Source: Nitrospiraceae bacterium
GTDB lineage: Bacteria > Nitrospirota > Thermodesulfovibrionia > UBA6902
DNA length: 57,859 nt
Reading direction: 5' to 3'
Assembly (NCBI GenBank): GCA_003599275.1
Contig: QZJG01000073.1
Span: forward strand, 1 to 57,859
Part shown: positions 50,949 to 57,859 of the stretch, piece by piece
How positions within the stretch are numbered: position 1 is the first letter of the stretch
Layout of the letters: every line of letters starts with the position of its first letter
Position numbers and translations under genes: made by a program
The notes under the pieces: generated by a model
Databases searched by the model: none
What the model saw: the letters and a program-made list of their open reading frames with translations, nothing else
What the model was told of the DNA's origin: nothing

Positions 50949-51508
50949 GCAAGCTCCCTGCCGGCCTCATAAGCGTCTTTGAGCGCCGTCGGATGATGCA
51001 GGATCTCACCCTTTTTATCGACACCAAGAAAGGACAAAGTTTTGTGCTCAGAAACACTGATGGTCCTGAAAAATGCCTTTGCACACGCTTCCGAACATTC
51101 TGCGCCGATCTCCATTTTCATCCCGCCTGCAAGCAGCAGCAGCCCTCTGCGTTTCACTTCTCCTTTCAGCGGTCTTTTCAGGAGATATTTCTCGCACCAG
51201 AAGCTCTGGCACCTGTCTATCATGGCCTTTGCCTGAGCGCTGAGAGAAAAAAAGAATATCGGCGATGCGAGTATGACCCTGTCGGCGGCCCTGATCGCTC
51301 CGTATATTTTATCCATGTCGTCACGGATGACACACTCCCCGGTTTCATTGCACCCGCCGCAATCCTGACAGGGTTTGATATTCATCGAATTGAGATTAAA
51401 GACCTCAACAGTCAGGCCGGCCTGTTCTATTCCTTTTACTGTCTCAGCCAACAGCAGTTCCGTATTGCCGCGTCTTCGGGGGCTTCCGTTAAATGCAATT
51501 ATTTTCAT
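50927..51508 (-). CDS. NADPH-dependent FMN reductase-like flavoprotein
   Basis: 193 residues. The FMN phosphate-binding FNGSPRRRGNTELL (4-17), a cysteine motif CQDCGGCNETGEC (48-60) and ASPIFFFSLSAQAKAMIDR define the iron-sulfur flavoprotein/NAD(P)H oxidoreductase type. It probably reduces quinones or other electron acceptors. The last six residues (LRVKS and stop) are encoded by AACTCTT repeat units. Confidence 0.85.
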   Translation of the reverse strand: MKIIAFNGSPRRRGNTELLLAETVKGIEQAGLTVEVFNLNSMNIKPCQDCGGCNETGECVIRDDMDKIYGAIRAADRVILASPIFFFSLSAQAKAMIDRCQSFWCEKYLLKRPLKGEVKRRGLLLLAGGMKMEIGAECSEACAKAFFRTISVSEHKTLSFLGVDKKGEILHHPTALKDAYEAGRELAELRVKS

Positions 51509-51589
51509 ATCTCAAATTTAAACACTTTTCAAAATTAACATATTCCAGCAGGCAGGTAAATTTCAACAGGATTGCAGGACAGTATAAGA

Positions 51590-53167
51590 CTACTCGGACC
51601 TTTCAATGACTTTTACAAAGACATCCACTATATGGGGATCAAACTGTTTGCCTGCGCATTCCTTTATCTCGGAAAGGGCTTCATCCGGCGAACTCGCTTT
51701 TTTATAAAGCGTGTCCGTCATCATTACATCATAGGCCTCCGCAACGGCCAGCACCCTGGCGCCGTAAGGTATATTATCGCCCTTCAGCCTGTGAGGATAG
51801 CCACTGCCGTCAAAGCGCTCATGATGATGCAGGATTATGGGCAGTTCTTTATGAAACAATTTTGTCCTCTCTATTATCTTCATACCGATATTTGAATGCC
51901 TTTTTATTAAATTATATTCTTCGTCGGACAACCTCCCGTTCTTCTTCAGTATCTTCGAGTTGATCCCGACCATCCCTATATCATGCAGCAATGCCGCGTG
52001 CTTTATCACGCTGATCTCCTCGCCGGACATAAACAGTTCCCTGGTAAGTTTTTCCGCATACCGGCTGACCCTGATGGAATGCTCATTGATATAATCCCAC
52101 CCGCTGTTAAGCTCCCTTAATATATTTTGGGCAGATTCGATGCAGGTCTCTTTTATGTCTTCATGGACACTTTCGAGTTTGGCATAAAAGTCTTTTATCT
52201 TTTTCCCGTCTTCCTTTAAACTGACGGTCTTTTCAAACTCCGCCTCTTCGAAAGTGCATACATTATTTCTTCCCCTCCATTTTGCGCGGTAGAGCGCTTT
52301 GTCGGCATTTTCAATCAGGTCATGGTCCCCGGTAACATTGTTGTCCGACGTTGAAGAAATACCACTGCTTACCGTGACAACCGCCGAAACATCTCCCTTC
52401 CTGAATATATTGTTCTCAAAGGCGGCGCGTATCCTCTCGGCCAAAATAAAAGCTCCTTCTATCTGCGTATTCGGCAGTACGATAAAAAACTCTTCCCCTC
52501 CATACCGCGCAACGGAGTCAGTGTCCCTCACCAGTCTTCTAAGGATTTCAGCAGACTTGACGAGGACCTGATCGCCGAATTGGTGACCATGAGTATCATT
52601 CACGTTTTTGAAGTGGTCCAAGTCCAGCATAATGCATGAGAGAGGCTGTATATGCCTCTTTGCCTTTTTATATTCATTTTTCAGCAGCTCTTTGAAATGT
52701 CTGTGATTATATAATCCCGTCAACCCGTCCCTTATCGCCATTTTCTCTAATTTCCTGAGGGACTCTCTTACGTCATCTTCCAGTTTTTTCCTCTGTATTG
52801 CCCTGCGGATGGCCCTGCTTAATGCCACTGTCCTGATTTCCTCCATAGTGAGGTAATCATACGCGCCTTTATCCATGGCCTCAACGCCTGATTTTTCTTC
52901 CCCTTCATCAACGATCATAATCACGGGTACTTCCAGTTTCCTTTTATTTATTTCATCAAGCACCTTGATCCCGTTTGTTCCTGAAATGGCGAAATTCATT
53001 AACACGAGATCGAATTTTGACTGGTCGGCTTTTTCGAGTATATCTTTTCCGGAATAGGCCGTATCAAACTTATATTTCATATCGTTGAAGTGGGTCAGAG
53101 TAGCTTTTATGGACTCGACGTTGGGATGGTTGTGGTCCGCAACTAAAATAGATACACTTTTTTGCAT
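51590..53167 (-). CDS. Degenerate receiver + GGDEF + HD-GYP protein
   Basis: 525 residues from the ATG at 53167 (GGAGG 9 nt upstream). The receiver-like domain (1-125) has Asn58 where the phosphoacceptor Asp belongs (LVLMNFAISG) and a poor acidic pair (DHN), so it is likely not phosphorylated. GGDEF has GGEEF (223-227) and an RDTD inhibitory site. HD-GYP has HDIG and HHERFDGSGYP. It can in principle both make and break c-di-GMP. Single gene, with a sigma-70 promoter. Confidence 0.93.
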   Translation of the reverse strand: MQKSVSILVADHNHPNVESIKATLTHFNDMKYKFDTAYSGKDILEKADQSKFDLVLMNFAISGTNGIKVLDEINKRKLEVPVIMIVDEGEEKSGVEAMDKGAYDYLTMEEIRTVALSRAIRRAIQRKKLEDDVRESLRKLEKMAIRDGLTGLYNHRHFKELLKNEYKKAKRHIQPLSCIMLDLDHFKNVNDTHGHQFGDQVLVKSAEILRRLVRDTDSVARYGGEEFFIVLPNTQIEGAFILAERIRAAFENNIFRKGDVSAVVTVSSGISSTSDNNVTGDHDLIENADKALYRAKWRGRNNVCTFEEAEFEKTVSLKEDGKKIKDFYAKLESVHEDIKETCIESAQNILRELNSGWDYINEHSIRVSRYAEKLTRELFMSGEEISVIKHAALLHDIGMVGINSKILKKNGRLSDEEYNLIKRHSNIGMKIIERTKLFHKELPIILHHHERFDGSGYPHRLKGDNIPYGARVLAVAEAYDVMMTDTLYKKASSPDEALSEIKECAGKQFDPHIVDVFVKVIERSE

Positions 53168-53250
53168 CTTATAATTCCTCCATGTGAGGAAGCCCTTTAG
53201 AGATGGCAGCAATTAAAATGATTTAAAATTGCCTGCTTTTATGATGCCTT

Positions 53251-53280
53251 ATTATAGCTTTTTATTTTCTTTACAATCAA
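53251..53280 (-). promoter_or_regulatory. Sigma-70 promoter of the GGDEF/HD-GYP gene
   Basis: TTGATT, 18 nt, TATAAT on the minus strand. Expected start about 53244, leader about 77 nt. Confidence 0.6.
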
Positions 53281-53311
53281 CTGTAAAATTACCAAACAAG
53301 ATTAGTGCTGT

Positions 53312-53340
53312 TTGACAAACCACCCGCGTTCTCATATCAT
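53312..53340 (+). promoter_or_regulatory. Sigma-70 promoter of ribF
   Basis: TTGACA, 17 nt, TATCAT on the plus strand: a perfect -35, ideal spacing and five of six at -10. Leader about 92 nt; no FMN riboswitch pattern is seen in it. Confidence 0.7.
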
Positions 53341-53438
53341 TAAAGCGCAGTGTTAATTGCGCAATGATTTTAGTAAGATAGGAAACAATTGTCAAGGCAA
53401 CAGGCAAGCGAAAAAAAATTAGAGACGGGAGCCCTTCA

Positions 53439-54386
53439 GTGAAAATAATCGACGGAATTGAGAATATGAAGGAAAGACTGCCCTACCCCGTGCTGACGAT
53501 CGGCAATTTTGACGGGGTGCATCTCGGCCATCAGGCCATTTTCCGTATGCTGATTGACAGAGCAAGGGAGAAAAACGGGACATCGGTGGTCCTTACCTTT
53601 ATGCCGCATCCTCTCAGGGTCATAGCTCCCGAGAGGTCGCCGAAGCTTTTGACCCTTTACAAGGACAAACTCAATTTCATAACAGACTCCGGCATTGACG
53701 TTATTATCTGCATAAATTTTACGAAAGAATTTGCCGACATCACCGCGGAAAATTTTGTGACCGGCATTCTATGTAACGTTCTCGGCATAAAGGAGGTCTT
53801 TATAGGCCCCAATTATACCTTCGGGAAAGGAAGAAGAGGATCGACTGAACTGTTAAGAGAGTTGGGAGAGCAATGCGGCTTTGAAGTCACAATAGTGGAC
53901 GAGATCAGGATCAACCATTCCGTTGTCAGCAGTTCAAGAATAAGGGTACTTGTCGCAAAGGGAAAAGTGGACGAAGCAGCGGCACTGCTTGGAAGATTAT
54001 ATTCCGTTGAAGGAATAGTCATCGAAGGCGCAAAAAGGGGCAAGAGTCTTTTGAGCACTCCTACAGCCAACCTTTTGACCGCAAATGAACTGCTTCCCAA
54101 AGACGGCGTTTATGCGGTGATGGTCGAAATGGACGGGGAAAGATACGGGGGCGCCACAAACATCGGTTTCAATCCGACCTTTGAAGAGAAGAAATTCAGT
54201 TTTGAAACACATGTCCTCGACTTTGACGGCAATCTCCTGGGGAAAACCCTTCGGGTGCACTTTGTCAAAAGGATAAGGGATGAGATGAAGTTTTCAAACA
54301 TCGACGACCTCTCCGCTCAAATGAAAAAAGACATAGCGGAAATTAGAGATATTGTAAAAGATTATGTTGACTCCCGACACGGCTGA
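53439..54386 (+). CDS. ribF: Bifunctional riboflavin kinase/FAD synthetase RibF
   Basis: 315 residues. The FAD synthetase domain has IGNFDGVHLGHQAIF (about 22-36) and FIGPNYTFGKGRRGS; the C-terminal riboflavin kinase domain has STPTANL and ATNIGFNPTF. It makes FMN and FAD from riboflavin. The start is a GTG with GGGAG upstream; ATG at residue 10 is the alternative. Length is standard. Confidence 0.94.
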   Translation: MKIIDGIENMKERLPYPVLTIGNFDGVHLGHQAIFRMLIDRAREKNGTSVVLTFMPHPLRVIAPERSPKLLTLYKDKLNFITDSGIDVIICINFTKEFADITAENFVTGILCNVLGIKEVFIGPNYTFGKGRRGSTELLRELGEQCGFEVTIVDEIRINHSVVSSSRIRVLVAKGKVDEAAALLGRLYSVEGIVIEGAKRGKSLLSTPTANLLTANELLPKDGVYAVMVEMDGERYGGATNIGFNPTFEEKKFSFETHVLDFDGNLLGKTLRVHFVKRIRDEMKFSNIDDLSAQMKKDIAEIRDIVKDYVDSRHG

Positions 54387-54472
54387 GACAGTGTCTTCAT
54401 TCCAGCTTACCGCCGCCACTTCACTTTAATTTATTTTTCAAGTTAAAATGTTCATAGACATGAGGCATCAAA

Positions 54473-54790
54473 ATGGCGGCTGATCCCAAATCAAAACGGG
54501 CTGAAGGAATAGAGGTCAAAGAAAGGTACGAAGTAAAAGACCCTTCCCTGTTCCGGGTTTTTCTCATTAACGACGATTACACTACAATGGATTTTGTTGT
54601 GCACATCCTTGAGAATGTGTTTCATAAAAAACCTGTAGAGGCCACCCGGATAATGCTTCATGTCCACAAAAACGGAAAAGGCCTTGCGGGCGTTTATTCC
54701 CGCGAGATAGCGGAGACCAAGATGTCCGCCGTGCACGAGCTTTCCCGACGGAGAGGGTTTCCACTTAAATGCACAATGGAGAAAGAATGA
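54473..54790 (+). CDS. clpS: ClpS N-degron adaptor
   Basis: 105 residues. Motifs FLINDDYTTMDFVVHILENVF and MLHVHKNGKGLAGVYSREIAE are the ClpS core. It delivers proteins with N-terminal Leu, Phe, Tyr or Trp to ClpA. The stop overlaps the clpA start (ATGA). Confidence 0.95.
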   Translation: MAADPKSKRAEGIEVKERYEVKDPSLFRVFLINDDYTTMDFVVHILENVFHKKPVEATRIMLHVHKNGKGLAGVYSREIAETKMSAVHELSRRRGFPLKCTMEKE

Positions 54791-57036
54791 TCAACAAAGA
54801 ACTGGAACTTTCAATAGAAGCGACCATCAGAGAGGCAGAGGCAGGACGCCACGAATACCTGACGGTCGAGCATATTTTATTTGCCGTCCTGCATAACGAC
54901 TGGGGGGCTGAAATCATTACAGCCTGCGGCGGTAATATTTCAGGGCTCAAGCCTTTACTGGAAGATTTCTTCAACAATAAAGTCCCCAGACTGCCTGAAA
55001 ATACCGTAAGCTATCCCAAACCTACGGTCGCCTTCAAGAGGGTGATACAGGCCGCCGTCGACCATGTGAGGTCGGCGGAAAAACAGGAAACTGATGCAGG
55101 CGACATCCTCTCGGCGATCTTCCTCGAAAAAGATTCTCATGCCGTGCATTTCCTCGAGTCCGAAGGGATTGCGCGCCTCGATATCCTGAACTACATCTCG
55201 CACGGTATAACAAAAGCCGGACCTAATCAGGAAGATGATATTACCGGGGAGCCGGAGATATTCCCTGAAAAAAAACAGACGCCGAAGAACGACACTGTAA
55301 GACAATTTACGGTTGATCTCGTTCAGAAGGCCGCTGACGGCGGGATCGACCCCCTTGTCGGCAGGGACAAAGAATTGAAGAGGACCGTTCAGGTGCTTTG
55401 CAGGCGCAGAAAGAACAACGTGGTTTTCGTGGGAGACCCCGGAGTAGGCAAGACCGCCATAGTCGAGGGGCTTGCACTTAAAATCCACAAGGGTGAAATC
55501 CCTGATCTTCTGAAGAAGGCCCGCATCTTCTCCCTTGACATGGGGGGAATACTCGCGGGTACAAAATACCGCGGCGACTTTGAGGCCAGGCTCAAAACAA
55601 CCATAAAAGGCCTCGAAGAAATACCGGATGCAATCCTGTTTATAGATGAGATACATACCGTAGTCGGCGCAGGCGCCACGAGCGGAGGCTCCATGGACGC
55701 CTCCAACATACTGAAACCCGTCCTTAATTCAGGCAAACTGCGGTGCATAGGCGCGAGCACTTATGAGGAATACAAAAATCATTTCGAGAAAGACCGGGCG
55801 CTTTCAAGGCGTTTCCAGAAAATCGAAATCAACGAGCCTGACATAGACGGCACCTTTCTGATACTGAAGGGACTGAAGTCATACTATGAAGAGTATCACG
55901 GAGTAAAATACACCGATGCCGCATTAAGGACGGCCGCCGAGCTTTCCTCGAAATATATAAATGACAAGTATCTTCCGGACAAGGCAATAGACGTTATCGA
56001 TGAAGCAGGGGCGTTACTTAAGCTTTCCCCTTCATTCAAAAACAAAAAGACCGTGGGACAGCATGAGGTCGAAGATGTAGTGGCCAAAATCGCAAAGATC
56101 CCCAAACGCAATGTCTCAACGTCCGACACGGACAAACTCAGAAAGCTGGAAGACGAGCTGAAAAACTCGGTCTTCGGGCAGGATGAAGCCATTCACTCCC
56201 TCGCCTCCTCAATCAAACGTTCGCGAGCCGGACTCGGAACGACCGAAAAACCTATCGGGTCGTTTCTCTTTACCGGCCCCACAGGCGTAGGAAAGACGGA
56301 GGTCTCAAAGACAATTGCAAATGTCCTCGGCATCCAGTTCACACGCTTTGACATGAGCGAATACATGGAGAAGCACACTGTCTCCAGGTTGATCGGAGCG
56401 CCTCCGGGATACGTGGGATTTGATCAGGGAGGGCTGCTGACGGACGCCATACGGAAACATCCTCACAGCGTCCTGCTGCTGGATGAGATAGAAAAGGCGC
56501 ACCCCGACATCTTCAGCATACTTCTGCAGGTAATGGATTACGCCACGCTTACAGACAACAACGGCAAAAAGGCGGACTTCAGGAACGTCGTCCTTATCAT
56601 GACATCGAATGCAGGGACAACCGATATGAGCAAGGGGGTGGTCGGCTTTGGTGACAGGGTAAAAGACACCCGCTCAAAAGGCAGGGACGCGATCAACAGG
56701 CTGTTCAGCGCAGAATTCAGAAACCGTCTCGACTCCACAATCACGTTCAATTCCCTTACGCCTGAAATAATGATGAAGGTAGTGGACAAGTTCATAAATG
56801 AATTGCAACGGCAGCTTGCCGGGAAAAAAGTCGCAATTACAATTTCGGACAATGCAAAAAAATATCTCTCCGAACATGGTTACAATCCACAGCTCGGAGC
56901 AAGGCCACTGGGAAGACTCCTGCAAAAAGAGATAAAGGACGTGTTGTCTGAAGAGATTCTTTTCGACAAACTGATGAAAGGCGGCAGAGTTTTTATAGAT
57001 TTAGAGAAAGATAAATTAATTTTTGACTATCAATAA
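54787..57036 (+). CDS. clpA: ATP-dependent Clp protease ATPase subunit ClpA
   Basis: 749 residues from the ATG at 54787 (overlapping clpS). An N-domain (1-145), AAA1 with GDPGVGKTA (about 216-224), AAA2 with GPTGVGKTE (about 497-505), and the ClpP-contact loop region in AAA2. It unfolds substrates for ClpP; clpP is not in the window. An 18-bp longer frame lies within clpS. Confidence 0.96.
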   Translation: MINKELELSIEATIREAEAGRHEYLTVEHILFAVLHNDWGAEIITACGGNISGLKPLLEDFFNNKVPRLPENTVSYPKPTVAFKRVIQAAVDHVRSAEKQETDAGDILSAIFLEKDSHAVHFLESEGIARLDILNYISHGITKAGPNQEDDITGEPEIFPEKKQTPKNDTVRQFTVDLVQKAADGGIDPLVGRDKELKRTVQVLCRRRKNNVVFVGDPGVGKTAIVEGLALKIHKGEIPDLLKKARIFSLDMGGILAGTKYRGDFEARLKTTIKGLEEIPDAILFIDEIHTVVGAGATSGGSMDASNILKPVLNSGKLRCIGASTYEEYKNHFEKDRALSRRFQKIEINEPDIDGTFLILKGLKSYYEEYHGVKYTDAALRTAAELSSKYINDKYLPDKAIDVIDEAGALLKLSPSFKNKKTVGQHEVEDVVAKIAKIPKRNVSTSDTDKLRKLEDELKNSVFGQDEAIHSLASSIKRSRAGLGTTEKPIGSFLFTGPTGVGKTEVSKTIANVLGIQFTRFDMSEYMEKHTVSRLIGAPPGYVGFDQGGLLTDAIRKHPHSVLLLDEIEKAHPDIFSILLQVMDYATLTDNNGKKADFRNVVLIMTSNAGTTDMSKGVVGFGDRVKDTRSKGRDAINRLFSAEFRNRLDSTITFNSLTPEIMMKVVDKFINELQRQLAGKKVAITISDNAKKYLSEHGYNPQLGARPLGRLLQKEIKDVLSEEILFDKLMKGGRVFIDLEKDKLIFDYQ

Positions 57037-57050
57037 GAATAATATTCTCA

Positions 57051-57142
57051 ACGGCGCTGAATTGGAATTCTACTGAAGATTATTCAAGGCAGTTGAAAGA
57101 AATAAATTTCGATACCTTAAGTGAAGCTTTAAGCAGGCACTA
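57051..57142 (+). pseudogene. Possible remnant of a C-terminal coding region
   Basis: An open frame reads FSTALNWNSTEDYSRQL and ends EALSRH before a TAA at 57140. It has no start codon and its family is not recognised. It could be decayed DNA between clpA and aat, or chance. The rest of this 213-bp gap shows no clear promoter or terminator. Confidence 0.2.
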
Positions 57143-57249
57143 AAGTTTCTGTAAGGTTAAAATTCCGTAAGCATCATTGCCTGAAAATATATCATCGAGT
57201 TATTTATTTCTGAAATTGCTTTGAATAGTCTTTATTCAGCTTGTATGAA

Positions 57250-57859
57250 ATGTCCATCTTCCAACTCTCAAACGAGCTCATTTTCCCCCCTCCCCACCTT
57301 GCAGAAGACAATGGCCTTCTTGCAGTAGGCGGAGATTTGAGCGAAGAGCGTCTTCTTCTCGCTTACTCAATGGGATTGTTCCCCTGGTATTCGGAAGACG
57401 ACCCTGTCCTCTGGTGGTCGCCCGATCCCCGTTTAATATTGCTCCCTGAAGATCTGAAGATATCACGGAGCCTGAATCAGACAATGAGGAAAGGCGTCTT
57501 CAAAGTCACATTTGATACGGCCTTTGAACAGGTCATCAGGAATTGCGCCTCCCTTCATCTTCAGGACAAAGGCGACACGTGGATCACGGGCGGAATGATC
57601 GATGCCTACATCGGCCTCCATCATTCCGGTTATGCGCATTCGATTGAAAGCTGGTTTGAAGGCGAGCTTGCGGGCGGGCTTTACGGCGTCTCCCTCGGCT
57701 CCGCCTTTTTCGGCGAATCGATGTTCGCAAAGAAAAGCGACGCGTCAAAAGTCGCCTTTGTCACGCTCGTTCAACAATTGATCAAATGGAATTTCACACT
57801 TATCGACTGCCAGGTGACCACCGCCCATCTGAAAAGCCTCGGCGCACAGGATGTCCCCC
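57250..57859 (+). CDS. aat: Leucyl/phenylalanyl-tRNA--protein transferase Aat, C-terminus cut by window edge
   Basis: About 203 codons are visible from the ATG at 57250. FPPPHLAEDNGLLAVGGDLS, RLLLAYSMGLFPWYSEDDP and WWSPDPRLIL are hallmarks of Aat, and ESMFAKKSDASKVAFVTLVQ follows. It attaches Leu or Phe to proteins with N-terminal Arg or Lys, creating the degrons read by ClpS-ClpA encoded just upstream. The stop lies beyond the window. Confidence 0.93.
   Translation, partial: MSIFQLSNELIFPPPHLAEDNGLLAVGGDLSEERLLLAYSMGLFPWYSEDDPVLWWSPDPRLILLPEDLKISRSLNQTMRKGVFKVTFDTAFEQVIRNCASLHLQDKGDTWITGGMIDAYIGLHHSGYAHSIESWFEGELAGGLYGVSLGSAFFGESMFAKKSDASKVAFVTLVQQLIKWNFTLIDCQVTTAHLKSLGAQDVP

Noticed and set aside
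53341..53438. FMN riboswitch before ribF
   Set aside because: The leader is short and lacks the conserved RFN-type segments I would expect.
1..57859. tRNA, rRNA, IS element or prophage genes
   Set aside because: No tRNA-like or rRNA sequence, transposase, integrase or inverted-repeat pair was recognised in the gaps or genes.

Overview
The window is a 58-kb piece of a motile, Gram-negative bacterium. It carries P-ring and L-ring genes (flgI, flgH), FlhF/FlhG, sigma-28 (FliA), sigma-54-like promoters and the FliW-CsrA pair. Gene order, even base composition and many heptanucleotide repeats at gene junctions fit a Nitrospirota-type (Thermodesulfovibrionia-like) genome, but that placement is inference.

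Layout. (1) Positions 1-21122, all on the minus strand: a long, tightly packed surface-glycan island. In transcription order it encodes a heptose-phosphate kinase (HddA-like), a Lys-less DegT-family PLP enzyme, a Nudix hydrolase, a sugar-1-phosphate nucleotidyltransferase (HddC-like), a tandemly duplicated TPR/GT2 protein, a GDP-mannose-4,6-dehydratase-like enzyme, a TPP-dependent E1-alpha/E1-beta pair without E2 or E3, an NAD-dependent epimerase homologue, a B12-binding radical SAM protein, a sulfotransferase/APS-kinase fusion, two more radical SAM proteins, a GT9 glycosyltransferase, a split transketolase, an SDR, a methyltransferase and a fourth radical SAM protein cut by the window edge. 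(2) 21393-27136: fliS, a methyltransferase-glycosyltransferase fusion, a second fliS, fliD, flaG and flagellin. (3) 27419-31358: fliW, csrA, flgL, flgK, flgN, flgM, behind a sigma-28 promoter. (4) 31452-46108: flgJ, flgI, flgH, flgA, flgG, flgF, a 54-aa ORF, fliA, flhG, flhF, flhA, flhB, fliR, fliQ, fliP, fliO, fliN, fliM, fliL. (5) 46468-53167: signalling genes (three GGDEF proteins, one with HD-GYP; CheC; a CheY-like regulator) with rlmN and a flavoprotein between them. (6) 53439 to the end: ribF and an N-degron group clpS-clpA-aat (aat cut by the edge).

How it works together. Two perfect or near-perfect sigma-28 promoters sit before flagellin and flgM. Several sigma-54-like elements precede flgF, the methyltransferase-glycosyltransferase gene, fliS and the first gene of the glycan island, so the island may be expressed with the flagellum and may decorate flagellin. 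The flagellin leader has CsrA-type GGA sites, one in a hairpin tetraloop and one in the Shine-Dalgarno, next to the csrA-fliW genes that would act on it.

Most interesting points. The island looks like an uncharacterised route to a modified (deoxy, possibly carbon-branched and sulfated) heptose. A family of 7-bp tandem repeats has invaded gene starts and now encodes parts of the signal peptides of FlgI, FlgA and FlgH.
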